A stretch of DNA of 64,000 nucleotides from Hypericibacter sp963696655 (GTDB lineage: Bacteria; Pseudomonadota; Alphaproteobacteria; Dongiales; Dongiaceae): positions 57,765-121,764 of the forward strand of contig CAVOLB010000169.1 of NCBI GenBank assembly GCA_963696655.1. The letters run 5' to 3'. Positions within the stretch are counted from its first letter, which is position 1; each line of letters begins with the position of its first letter. Shown in pieces: positions 24,990 to 33,419 of this stretch. Below the pieces are notes generated by a model. That model saw only the letters and a list, made by a program, of their open reading frames with translations. It ran no database searches and was not told the origin of the DNA. The translations under genes were made by a program, and so were the position numbers.

Positions 24990-25940
24990 CTATTTGATGC
25001 TGCGGAATCGATCCATCGCCGAGACCAGGCCGGCGCGGATGCCGGGCTCCATCGCCGAGTGGCCGGCGTCGGGCACCATGGTGAACTCGACCTCGGGCCA
25101 GGCGCGTCTCAGATCGTCGGCCGTGTCGGGCGGACAGACGAGATCGTAGCGGCCCTGCACCACCACCGTCGGGATGTGGCGGATGCGGCCGACATTCTCG
25201 AGCAGGAAATTCTCCGGCAGGAAGATGTCGTGCGAGAAGTAATGCGCTTCCATGCGGGCGATGCCGAGCGCCACCACGTCGGTGGAGAAGGCTTCGACCG
25301 TCTCGGGGCTCGGCAGCAGGGTGCAGCAGCGCGCCTCATAGATCGACCAGCGCCGCGCCGCCGGCATGTAGATCTCCGGGCTCGGATCGGTCAGCCGCTT
25401 GTAATAGGCGCGCAGGAGATCGTGGCGTTCGGAGGCCGGAATATGCTCGGCGAACTCGCGCCAGGCCTCGGGCATGAAGTGACGGATGCCATAGAGGAAC
25501 CAGTCGATCTCGCTGCGCCGGCAGAGGAAGATGCCGCGCAGGCAAAGCGCCATGACGCGCTCGGGATGATGCTCGGCATAGGCGATGGCGAGCGTCGAGC
25601 CCCAGGACCCGCCGAACACATGCCAGCGCGGGATCTTCAGATGCTCGCGCAGCCGCTCGATGTCCGCCACGAGGGCCGGCGTGTTGTTGTCCTGGATCTC
25701 GCCCAGGGGCTTGGAGCGGCCGGCGCCGCGCTGATCGAAGATCACGATGCGATAATGGGCCGGATCGAAGAAGCGGCGATGGGCCGGGCTGGCGCCGGCG
25801 CCCGGACCGCCATGGAGAAAGACCACCGGGACGCCCTTGGGATTGCCCGACTGTTCCCAGTAAAGTTGATGCGGACCGCCCACGGCGAGCATGCCGGTGT
25901 CATAGGGATCGATCTGCGGATAGAAAGCGCCGTCAGCCAT
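24990..25940 (-). CDS. pip: Proline iminopeptidase
   Basis: A 316-aa alpha/beta hydrolase that removes N-terminal proline from peptides in the cytosol. The oxyanion motif is FLHGGPGAGASPAHRRFFDP. The nucleophile is in FGGSWGSTLAIAY, the Asp in QGRYDLVCPP and the His in DAGHSAMEPG. DQRGAGRS is also diagnostic of the S33 family. The start at 25940 gives the expected family length and N-terminus (MADGAFYPQIDPYDTGML). It is divergent from the nuclease-fold gene, with starts only 25 bp apart. Confidence 0.9.
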   Translation of the reverse strand: MADGAFYPQIDPYDTGMLAVGGPHQLYWEQSGNPKGVPVVFLHGGPGAGASPAHRRFFDPAHYRIVIFDQRGAGRSKPLGEIQDNNTPALVADIERLREHLKIPRWHVFGGSWGSTLAIAYAEHHPERVMALCLRGIFLCRRSEIDWFLYGIRHFMPEAWREFAEHIPASERHDLLRAYYKRLTDPSPEIYMPAARRWSIYEARCCTLLPSPETVEAFSTDVVALGIARMEAHYFSHDIFLPENFLLENVGRIRHIPTVVVQGRYDLVCPPDTADDLRRAWPEVEFTMVPDAGHSAMEPGIRAGLVSAMDRFRSIK

Positions 25941-25965
25941 GCAATCTGCCCTTTGGCCATTATTC

Positions 25966-26829
25966 ATGCGGATCCGCCGGGTACGAGACCCGGCGGCGGC
26001 GCCCACTATATCAGGGCGCGACCGGCTGACAGCCCCCTTCGGCGTCGCAATTTTCGGCCTGTTCTGCCTCCTCGTGATCACACCGGCACGCGCGGGCGAC
26101 CCGGTCTTGCCCGAGGCCGGCCTCACCGCGCTGGGAGAGAGCAAAGTCGTGAGCGTGATCGATGGCGACACGCTGATGCTTGAAGATGGGCGCGAGGTCA
26201 GGCTGGTCGGGATCCAGGCGCCGAAGCTGCCGCTGGGCCGGCCCGATTTCCCGACCTGGCCCCTGGCCGAGGATGCCAAGCAGGCGCTCGAGCAGATGAC
26301 CGAGGGCCGGACCCTCAAGCTCTTCGCCGGCGGCGCCACCATGGATCGCCATGGCCGCACGCTGGCCCAGCTCGAACGCGAGGACGGACTCTGGGTCCAG
26401 GCGGCGCTGATCCAGGCGGGCATGGCGCGCGCCTACAGTTTCCCCGACAACCGGTCGCTCGCGACGGAACTGCTGACCTATGAGCAGGCCGCGCGGGCCG
26501 CCCGGCGCGGCCTCTGGGCCAACGCCTTCTATCGCGTCCGCGATCCCGGGGAACTCGGCGGCATGGTCGACAGTTACCAATTGGTGGAGGGGTTCGTGGT
26601 GGCCGCGGCCAAGCCGCAGTCTCGTCTCTATCTCAATTTCGGCACCGACTGGAAGACCGACTTCACCGTGGCGATCGATTCCCAGGCGCTGAAGCTGTTC
26701 AAGGCGGCCGGGCTCGATCCGCTGACATGGGAAGGGCGTCGCCTTCGCGTCAGGGGCTGGATAAAATCCTTCAATGGCCCGCTGATCGACGTGACGCATC
26801 CCGAACAGATCGAGGTCCTCGAGCCATGA
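25966..26829 (+). CDS. Staphylococcal-nuclease-fold protein with altered active site
   Basis: A 287-aa protein with a hydrophobic N-terminal segment (FGLFCLLVITPARAG) that looks like a signal peptide or anchor. The SNase fold is clear at VVSVIDGDTLMLEDGREVRL. The catalytic loop reads GIQAPKL instead of the usual GIDTPE, so both a calcium-binding Asp and the catalytic Glu are replaced, while the two Arg residues (REVRL and MDRHGRTLA) remain. The C-terminal part (YLNFGTDWKTDFTVAIDSQA) is a second OB-like domain. Binding without cleavage is plausible. It overlaps the M48 protease gene by ATGA and is probably co-translated with it. Confidence 0.78.
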   Translation: MRIRRVRDPAAAPTISGRDRLTAPFGVAIFGLFCLLVITPARAGDPVLPEAGLTALGESKVVSVIDGDTLMLEDGREVRLVGIQAPKLPLGRPDFPTWPLAEDAKQALEQMTEGRTLKLFAGGATMDRHGRTLAQLEREDGLWVQAALIQAGMARAYSFPDNRSLATELLTYEQAARAARRGLWANAFYRVRDPGELGGMVDSYQLVEGFVVAAAKPQSRLYLNFGTDWKTDFTVAIDSQALKLFKAAGLDPLTWEGRRLRVRGWIKSFNGPLIDVTHPEQIEVLEP

Positions 26830-28295
26830 GACACCCGCTCCGCCATCTCGCCGCCGCCGCGCTTCTGCTCGCGACCGCGCTCCTGGGCGCCTGCAGCGTC
26901 AATCCCGCCACCGGCCAGCCCAGCTTCACCGGCTTCATGTCGGAATCCGACGAGGCGAAGATCGGGGCGCAGAGCCATCCGGAAATCCTGAAGGAGTTCG
27001 GCGGCGCCTATGGCACGCCCGAGCTCCGGTCCTACATCCAGACCCTCGGCACCAGCCTCGCGGCCAAGTCGGAGCGGCCCGACCTGAAGTTCACCTTCAC
27101 CGTGCTGGACTCGCCCATCGTCAACGCCTTCGCGGTGCCCGGCGGCTACATCTACATCACCCGCGGCCTGCTGGCGCTCGCCAACAACGAGGCCGAGGTG
27201 GCGGGCGTGCTCTCGCACGAGATCGGCCACATCACGGCGCGCCATTCCGCCCAGCGCTACAGCGAAGGCATGCTGGCGCAGATCGGCCTGGTCGGCCTCG
27301 GCGTTCTCACCGGCAGCCAGGGACTGACCAACCTCGCCGGCTATGGCGCGCAAGCCTGGCTGCAGAGCTATTCGCGCGACCAGGAGTTCCAGGCCGACCA
27401 GCTCGGCGTGCGCTATCTTTCGCGCGCGAGCTACGACCCGCAGGCCATGGCGGCCTTCCTCTCCAGCCTCGAGGCGGACGCCAAGCTCGAGGCCACGATC
27501 GAGGGCCATCCCGAGACCGCCGATCAGTTCAACATCATGCAGACTCATCCGCGCACGGCCGATCGCGTCGAGCGCGCCATCCAGGAGGCCAAGGCGACGA
27601 CGCCGGTCCCCAACCCCAAGCTCGAGCGCGACGTCTATCTCGACCATATCGACGGCATCCTCTATGGCGACGACCCGAAGGAGGGCGTCATCCATGGCCG
27701 CCAGTTCTCCCATGCGGATCTGCGGCTCGCCTTCACGGCCCCCCAGGGCTTTCAGCTCGCCAACGGCAGCGATGCGGTCCAGGGGCTGGGGCCCGACGAC
27801 ACGGCCATGATCTTCGACGGCGGCCGCTTCACGGGTGGCGGCAGCATGAGCGACTACATCTCGAATGTCTGGGCGGCGAAGATCCGGCTGCAGAGCCTCG
27901 ACAGCGTCACCATCAACGGCATGGAAGCGGCGACCGCGACCGCCTCCGGCAATACCAGCGATGGGCCCGTCTTCCTGCGGCTGGTGGCGATCCGCTACGA
28001 CGCCAGCACCATTTACCGGTTCATCTTCCTCAGCCCCACGCAGAATGCGAGCGCGGCCGATGCCGGCTTCCGCCAGGCGGCGGCGAGCTTCCGCAAGCTC
28101 TCCGCCAGCGAAGCCGCCCAGATCAAGCCGCTCCGGGTCCGCGTGGTCGCCGTCAATCCCGGCGACAGCGTATCCTCTCTCGCCAAATCGATGGCCTTCG
28201 ACGATTATCAGGAACAGAGATTCCGGGTCCTCAACGGACTCGCGGCGAACGAGACCCTGGCCGCGGGTCAACGTGTGAAGCTGATTGTCGAATAG
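26826..28295 (+). CDS. M48-family zinc metalloprotease lipoprotein
   Basis: A 489-aa envelope protease. The lipobox is LLATALLGAC near residue 21, so it is lipid-anchored after export. The M48 zinc motif is VLSHEIGHITARHSAQRY near residue 135, with the third ligand expected at EFQADQLGVRYL. The C-terminal end (VVAVNPGDSVSSLAKSMAFD) resembles a LysM-like module that could bind peptidoglycan. Relatives include BepA/LoiP-type proteases that monitor outer-membrane assembly. It starts inside the stop of the SNase-fold gene. Confidence 0.87.
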   Translation: MRHPLRHLAAAALLLATALLGACSVNPATGQPSFTGFMSESDEAKIGAQSHPEILKEFGGAYGTPELRSYIQTLGTSLAAKSERPDLKFTFTVLDSPIVNAFAVPGGYIYITRGLLALANNEAEVAGVLSHEIGHITARHSAQRYSEGMLAQIGLVGLGVLTGSQGLTNLAGYGAQAWLQSYSRDQEFQADQLGVRYLSRASYDPQAMAAFLSSLEADAKLEATIEGHPETADQFNIMQTHPRTADRVERAIQEAKATTPVPNPKLERDVYLDHIDGILYGDDPKEGVIHGRQFSHADLRLAFTAPQGFQLANGSDAVQGLGPDDTAMIFDGGRFTGGGSMSDYISNVWAAKIRLQSLDSVTINGMEAATATASGNTSDGPVFLRLVAIRYDASTIYRFIFLSPTQNASAADAGFRQAAASFRKLSASEAAQIKPLRVRVVAVNPGDSVSSLAKSMAFDDYQEQRFRVLNGLAANETLAAGQRVKLIVE

Positions 28296-28350
28296 TTCGC
28301 TCGCTCCACCACCGTCCGTCCCTGCACCGTCGGAGATCGCAAGCCCGGCG

Positions 28351-30189
28351 ATGCCCGCCGTCACGGCGCCGCCGGGGCGCGAGCCCGCCCGGCAGCGCTG
28401 GCGCCCGTCGATCCTGCTGGTGCTGATGCTGGGTTTTGGCGGCCTGACCGTAGCCGCCGCCGGAACCGTGACGCTGATCGGCTACGACCTCGCCCGGCGC
28501 AACACCTATGACCTGATCGCGATGGTGTCGCGCTCGAGCGCCGCCGAGCGCCAGACCTCCATCCACGCGACCCTGGATCCCGCCGAGAACGCCGTCCGCT
28601 ATCTGGCGGGCGCCCTGGAGCGCGGCGAGCTCGATCCGCAAGGCGCCCGCATGCCGCAATTGATGGAGGGCATGATCACGGCCGCGCCGCAGCTAGGAAT
28701 GGTCGCCTTCATCGAGCCCGACCTGACGCTGATCGGCGCCGGACGCATCCTCTCGGGGCAGCAGGCGGGGCGGCGCAGCGTCCGGCTCTGGCCGGAGCTT
28801 CGGCTGATGCTGCGCTATGGCGAGAGCCAGGACGGCCTCGACTGGCATGGCATCACCTTCGTGCCGTCACTGCGGGAAAGCTTCATCATCGCTTCCTGGC
28901 CGGTGAAGCGCGACGGCCGCTTTCTCGGCCTCGCCATCGCCGGCGTGCCGCTCTCGGCCCTCTCCAATGCGATCGTTCCCGACCCGCAGGCCGGCAATGT
29001 CGATTTCGTGTTGCGCGGGCCCGGCGAGGTCCTGGCCCATCCCTCGCTCGCCGGCGGCGCGCGCGGCCTCTCCCCAGAGCATCCCATTCCCACGACCGGC
29101 GAGGTCGGGGACACGGTCCTCGATGCCTTCGAGCATGGCCAGGGCACGCCCCTGGGCGAGGCCCTGAGTTCGACCGGCCTCCAGGGCGGCAATGTCACGG
29201 TCGACAGCGGCAGCTTCATCGTCGTCTACCAGCTGATCGCAGGCTATGACGACGTGGCCTGGCGGGTCGGGCGCTACTTTCCGGCGTCGCGCGCGACCGC
29301 CATCCTCAATCGCCTGACCTATGCGCTGCTGGCCGGTGCCATCGTGCTGGGCGTCACGCTGCTGTTCGCCCTCGTGCTGTCGCGCATCATGTCGCGCGGC
29401 ATCGGCCGGCTCGCCTCGGCCGCCCATCGCATCGCCCGGCTCGATTTCGAGGGCACCCAGCCCCTGCCCGGCAGCATGTTGGCGGAGCTCGATCGCGCCG
29501 CCCGCGCCTTCAACGCGATGCGCACCGGCCTCGCCTGGTTCAACACCTATGTCCCGCGCGCGCTGGTCAAGCGGCTGATGCGGATGGGCGACGCGGCCGA
29601 GCTGGCGCCGGTGGAACGCGAGCTCACCGTGATCTTCACCGACATCGTGGGATTCACGCCCATCAGCCAGCGCCTCAGCCCGCCGCGCCTCGCGGCCTTT
29701 CTCAACCGCCATTTCGGCATGCTCGCGGCCGCGATCGAGAACGAGCATGGCACCGTCGACAAATATATCGGCAATTCGGTGATGGCGTTCTGGGGCGCAC
29801 CAGCCGAGGATCCCAATCACGCGTTCCATGCCTGCCGGGCGGCACTCGCCATCGCCGCCAGCATCAAGGCCGACAACGACCGGCGCCGGCGCAAGCAGCT
29901 CAATCCGGTGCGGCTGCGGATCGGCATCAACACCGGCACCGCGATCGCCGGCAATATCGGCGCCCCCGGCCGCGTCAATTACACGCTGATCGGCGATGCC
30001 GTGAACACGGCGCAGCGCATCGAGCAGGCCGGCCACGGGATCGATGACGGCGCCGACACGATCATCCTCGTCAGCGCCGCCACTGCCGCCAAGCTCCCGC
30101 CCGAGGTCGAGCGAACCGAGATCGGCACGCATTTGCTGAAGGGACTGAGCGGGGAGCGGGTGCTCTATCGGCTGGCGGTGCCGGCGTGA
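28351..30189 (+). CDS. Class III adenylate/guanylate cyclase with sensor domain
   Basis: A 612-aa membrane cyclase. A helix near residues 26-46 is followed by a periplasmic Cache-like sensor, a second helix near 330-355 (ALLAGAIVLGVTLLFALVLS) and a HAMP-like linker. The catalytic domain has the first metal Asp in VIFTDIVGFTPISQRL, the second metal site in YIGNSVMAFWGAPAE, and the Asn/Arg pair in GDAVNTAQRIEQ. The product is probably cAMP. The ATG at 28351 is chosen; a TTG at 28285 overlapping the protease stop is possible and would add 22 residues. No cAMP-binding regulator lies nearby. Confidence 0.83.
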   Translation: MPAVTAPPGREPARQRWRPSILLVLMLGFGGLTVAAAGTVTLIGYDLARRNTYDLIAMVSRSSAAERQTSIHATLDPAENAVRYLAGALERGELDPQGARMPQLMEGMITAAPQLGMVAFIEPDLTLIGAGRILSGQQAGRRSVRLWPELRLMLRYGESQDGLDWHGITFVPSLRESFIIASWPVKRDGRFLGLAIAGVPLSALSNAIVPDPQAGNVDFVLRGPGEVLAHPSLAGGARGLSPEHPIPTTGEVGDTVLDAFEHGQGTPLGEALSSTGLQGGNVTVDSGSFIVVYQLIAGYDDVAWRVGRYFPASRATAILNRLTYALLAGAIVLGVTLLFALVLSRIMSRGIGRLASAAHRIARLDFEGTQPLPGSMLAELDRAARAFNAMRTGLAWFNTYVPRALVKRLMRMGDAAELAPVERELTVIFTDIVGFTPISQRLSPPRLAAFLNRHFGMLAAAIENEHGTVDKYIGNSVMAFWGAPAEDPNHAFHACRAALAIAASIKADNDRRRRKQLNPVRLRIGINTGTAIAGNIGAPGRVNYTLIGDAVNTAQRIEQAGHGIDDGADTIILVSAATAAKLPPEVERTEIGTHLLKGLSGERVLYRLAVPA

Positions 30190-30193
30190 TTTT

Positions 30194-30257
30194 TAACCTC
30201 TCCCCACTCTGTGGGGAGAGGGCGGGACCCATTGCGAAGCAATGGGGGGTGAGGGGC
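30194..30257. repeat. C-rich hairpin repeat element
   Basis: A hairpin CTCTCCCCACTCTGTGGGGA is followed by a second small inverted repeat around CCCATTGCGAAGCAATGGGG. It follows the cyclase stop codon and could terminate its transcript. Confidence 0.5.
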
Positions 30258-30325
30258 GCGGTGCGCGCAGGATGAGCGTCCCCTCATGCATCGCTCTCTT
30301 ATTGTCATCCCCGCGCTCCCTCATC

Positions 30326-30404
30326 GTCATCCCCGCGAAAGCGGGGACCCATGCTGATCCAACACAGCGGCTGATGGTTGGGTCCCCGCTTTCGCGGGGA
30401 TGAC
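30326..30404. repeat. Intergenic inverted repeat with 26-bp perfect arms
   Basis: Arms at 30326-30351 and 30379-30404 are exact reverse complements around a 27-nt loop, and each arm contains the small palindrome CCCCGCGAAAGCGGGG. A near-identical element is at 55839-55918. It lies between convergent genes. Confidence 0.75.
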
Positions 30405-30434
30405 TGTCATTGCTTGGGTCGCAGCATTGCGCTC

Positions 30435-32420
30435 CTACAGCGCCAGCGCCAGCTTTCGGCCCTCATAGATCGCGGCGGCGGCGTGGCGCGGCGAGAGGCC
30501 ATCGCCGATGGCGTGATGCTCGAGGCCCGAACCTTCGAGCGCCTGGGCCAAGGCGGTCTCCGAGACATTGGCCGTCGCCAGCACCAGCGTGTCGAACGCC
30601 ATCCGCTTCGAGCCGCCGGCGAGCAGATCGAGGATCGTCGCGCCGTCGCCATGCCACTCGCCGACCGCGGCGTCGGTGATGAACTCGACGCCGAGCCCGC
30701 GCAGGCGCTTGCGCATCGGGAACTCGCTGCCGGTGCGCAGGATCTCGCGGCCCACCATCGAATCCGGCGTGAGCATCGTGACCCGGTGGCCCTGCTCGGC
30801 CATCGCCCAGGCGGTGCCGGCGCCGCGCCAATTGCCGCTGTCGTCGAGGAGAAGCACGCGCTGGCCCAGCCGCGCCGCGCGACTCATGACGTCCTCCACG
30901 GAGAACACATTGGGCCGATCGATTCCGGGCAGGCGCTCGACCGTCGGCAAGGCCCGCTGATAGCCGTTGCGCGCCGGCTGCGACCCCGTGGCCAGCACCA
31001 CCGCGTCGGCGCCGAAGCCCTTGATCTCGTCTTCGTCGACCGGACTGTTGAGCCGGACCTCGACCTGCAGCTTCTCGAGCTGGCCCTCATACCAGCCGAT
31101 GAGATCGAGGATCTGCGCGCGCCGCGGCTGCAGCCCCGCGAGACGAAACTGCCCGCCGAGCTTGTCCGAGGCCTCGACCAGGGTCACGCGATGGCCACGC
31201 TCGGCCGACGCGCGCGCGGCCTCGAGGCCCGCGGGCCCGCCACCCACCACCAGGATCCGCCGCGGCCTGGCGGCCGGCGTGAAGCGATCGCCGCCCCATT
31301 GGAACTCGCGGCCGGCGGAGGGATTGATCAGGCAGGAGATCCAATAGTCGCGCGAGCGCCGGCCCCAGCACATCTGGTTGCAGGAGATGCAGGCGCGGAT
31401 ATCGGCGGCGCGGCCCTCGCGCGCCTTGTTGGCGAGATGCGGATCGGCGATCTGGCCGCGCACGATGGACACCATGTCCGCCTGGCCGGAGGCGATCACG
31501 TAATCGGCATTCTCGGGCGTGCGGATATGGCTCTCGGCCTGGACCTTGACCGTCTTGACCGCCTGGCGGATGGCCTCGGCGAAGGGCGGCCCCAGCTTGT
31601 CCTCATAGAGGAAGGCCGGAATGATCCGGGTATGGTCGAAATAGCTGCCGGTGCCGATGGTCACATAGTCATAGAGCCCGCGCGCATCGTGCCAGGCGGC
31701 GATCTCCTGCTGGTCGGCGACCGAGAGCACGTCGGGGCGCGAGGGATCGACGCTGATCGCCATGCCGATGACGAAATCCGGACCGGCATATTTCCGGATA
31801 CGGTCCAGCACCGAGGCCGAGAACGCCATGCGCTTCTCGAAGCTGCCGCCGAAGCGATCCTCGCGCCGGTTGCTGAAGGGCGACCAGAACTGCTCGATCA
31901 GCGCGTTATAGGCCGCCATCAGCTCGCAGCCGTCGAAACCCGCCTCCTTCGCGCGCCGCGCGGCCTGGCCGAAACCTTCGACCAGCTCCTCGATCTCGGA
32001 CTCGCCGACCGCATGGCTGCCGTCGGAATCATGCATCGAGGGCAGGCCCGAGGGCGACCAGTTGGCCTCGAACGAGTTGTCCCAGTCGCCATGCGCGCCG
32101 ACATGATAGATCTGCTGGATCATCACCGTGCCGAACGCGTGGCAGGCCTCCGTGATGCGCCGGAAATGCGGGATGACCGCATCGTCGCCCTGGCGGAAAT
32201 TGCCGCGCGTCAGCACGCCGGTACGATGCGGCGGCACCGGCTCGACCACGATCATGGCGGCCCCGCCGCGCGCGCGTTCGCTGTAATAGCCCAGATGCCG
32301 GTCCATCGGCAGGCCGCCCTCGCTCATATTGGCGGTATGGGCGCCGAAATTGAGCCGATGCTTGAGCGTCTTCGAGCCGACCTTGAGCGGCTGGAACAGA
32401 TGCGGAAAGGCTTGCGTCAT
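30435..32420 (-). CDS. Fe-S flavoenzyme of the 2,4-dienoyl-CoA reductase / trimethylamine dehydrogenase family
   Basis: A 661-aa protein of two halves. Residues 1-340 are an FMN-binding TIM barrel of the old-yellow-enzyme group (KHRLNFGAHTANMSEGG). The 4Fe-4S ligands follow as CISCNQMC with the fourth Cys eleven residues on, i.e. CX2CX3CX11C (residues about 343-363). Residues 385-660 bind FAD or ADP through ILVVGGGPAGLEAARASAER. Members demethylate amines such as dimethylglycine or N-methylproline, or reduce enoyl-CoA. The N-terminus suggests an amine substrate, but no electron-transfer flavoprotein gene adjoins it, so this remains open. Confidence 0.8.
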   Translation of the reverse strand: MTQAFPHLFQPLKVGSKTLKHRLNFGAHTANMSEGGLPMDRHLGYYSERARGGAAMIVVEPVPPHRTGVLTRGNFRQGDDAVIPHFRRITEACHAFGTVMIQQIYHVGAHGDWDNSFEANWSPSGLPSMHDSDGSHAVGESEIEELVEGFGQAARRAKEAGFDGCELMAAYNALIEQFWSPFSNRREDRFGGSFEKRMAFSASVLDRIRKYAGPDFVIGMAISVDPSRPDVLSVADQQEIAAWHDARGLYDYVTIGTGSYFDHTRIIPAFLYEDKLGPPFAEAIRQAVKTVKVQAESHIRTPENADYVIASGQADMVSIVRGQIADPHLANKAREGRAADIRACISCNQMCWGRRSRDYWISCLINPSAGREFQWGGDRFTPAARPRRILVVGGGPAGLEAARASAERGHRVTLVEASDKLGGQFRLAGLQPRRAQILDLIGWYEGQLEKLQVEVRLNSPVDEDEIKGFGADAVVLATGSQPARNGYQRALPTVERLPGIDRPNVFSVEDVMSRAARLGQRVLLLDDSGNWRGAGTAWAMAEQGHRVTMLTPDSMVGREILRTGSEFPMRKRLRGLGVEFITDAAVGEWHGDGATILDLLAGGSKRMAFDTLVLATANVSETALAQALEGSGLEHHAIGDGLSPRHAAAAIYEGRKLALAL

Positions 32421-32481
32421 CGAGGTCTCTCCCCGGCGTTGCCCTTCTCTCGAGGGCAGACGCGACCACGAATTTTCGAGG

Positions 32482-33282
32482 TTACGCTTCGATCATATCC
32501 ACCAGCTCGCCGGAATGATCGAAGCAACCGGCGAGCAGCGGCCCGCCGAAGCCGGCACCGCCATCGACCGTCGCGGTGAAGCGGTCGATCTTCAGGCCGC
32601 CATGGCCGCGATCATAGCCGCGCACCACGCGGCGGAACCCGCCATAGGGCTGCTCCATCCGGACGAAAGCGGACGAGCCCCACCAGAGCGCGTCGGCCTG
32701 CGCCGACAGGGGACGCTCGGGATCGATGCCGGCCGAGACGAACAGCAACGTCTCGTCGGCGGTGTAGGCCGCGCGGCGCAAGGCGCTCATCAGCGCGTAA
32801 TGGCCGGGGCTCGCCTGCATCGCGTTGCGCATCTGGTTGGTCCAGCGCGTGATGCTGACGGCGCCGTCGCGGGCGGCGGCCGCCGCCTGCTGCGGATCGC
32901 CGCCATAGGCCGTGAGGGTCGCCTCGACGCCGTTCTGCAGCATCCAACCCAACACCTCGCGCGGGTTGGGCGCGAACTGGAGCTGCAGCAGCTTCTGCCA
33001 CATCTCCTCCTGCCCGCCGCGCAAATAGGCGACGTCGGAGGCGAACATGCGCGGCGCGGCGATCAGGATCCGGCGAAAGCGCAAGAGTTCGTCGAGGGTC
33101 TCGCGGATCTGAGTGCCGCGCCCCAGGTAATTGCCGAGATAGGCCAGCCGGTCGCCCGGCATGAAGCGTTCGGTCAGCGCCTCGTGAACCTGGCGCAGCC
33201 GCGCGGCCTCGCCATGGATCGAGGCCACGGCCCAGACCCGTCGGCCGGCCTTCAGAACGGCGAATTTTTCGGCGGCTTTCAA
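32482..33282 (-). CDS. Metallophosphatase-fold protein with degenerate active site
   Basis: A 266-aa protein aligned by eye with PPP-type phosphatases. The first metal motif GDxHG reads ASIHGEAARL, the second GDxxDRG reads LGNYLGRG, and the third GNHE reads LRGGQEEM. Aspartates and the catalytic His-region residues are therefore replaced, while spacing and hydrophobic framing are kept. The C-terminal GFGGPLLAGCFDHSG also mirrors the family. It is probably a non-catalytic relative with a binding or scaffold role. It lies about 60 bp upstream of the Fe-S flavoenzyme gene in the same direction. Confidence 0.65.
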   Translation of the reverse strand: MKAAEKFAVLKAGRRVWAVASIHGEAARLRQVHEALTERFMPGDRLAYLGNYLGRGTQIRETLDELLRFRRILIAAPRMFASDVAYLRGGQEEMWQKLLQLQFAPNPREVLGWMLQNGVEATLTAYGGDPQQAAAAARDGAVSITRWTNQMRNAMQASPGHYALMSALRRAAYTADETLLFVSAGIDPERPLSAQADALWWGSSAFVRMEQPYGGFRRVVRGYDRGHGGLKIDRFTATVDGGAGFGGPLLAGCFDHSGELVDMIEA

Positions 33283-33361
33283 GGCCCGGCTTCTCCCTCG
33301 CCCCGTCGCACCGATTGACGATGGCGAACGGTCGGACGCAAATCGGGCATAAAAATGACGA

Positions 33362-33394
33362 CGCCCGCGTTCGCCTTGGCAGCGAACGCGGGCG
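33362..33394 (-). terminator. Rho-independent terminator downstream of carD
   Basis: Arms CGCCCGCGTTCGC (33362-33374) and GCGAACGCGGGCG (33382-33394) are perfect 13-bp complements around a 7-nt loop. On the coding strand they are followed within 10 nt by CATTTTTATG. It sits 26 bp after the carD stop. Confidence 0.8.
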
Positions 33395-33419
33395 AGTGTA
33401 GGCAGGCTTCAGCGGAGGC

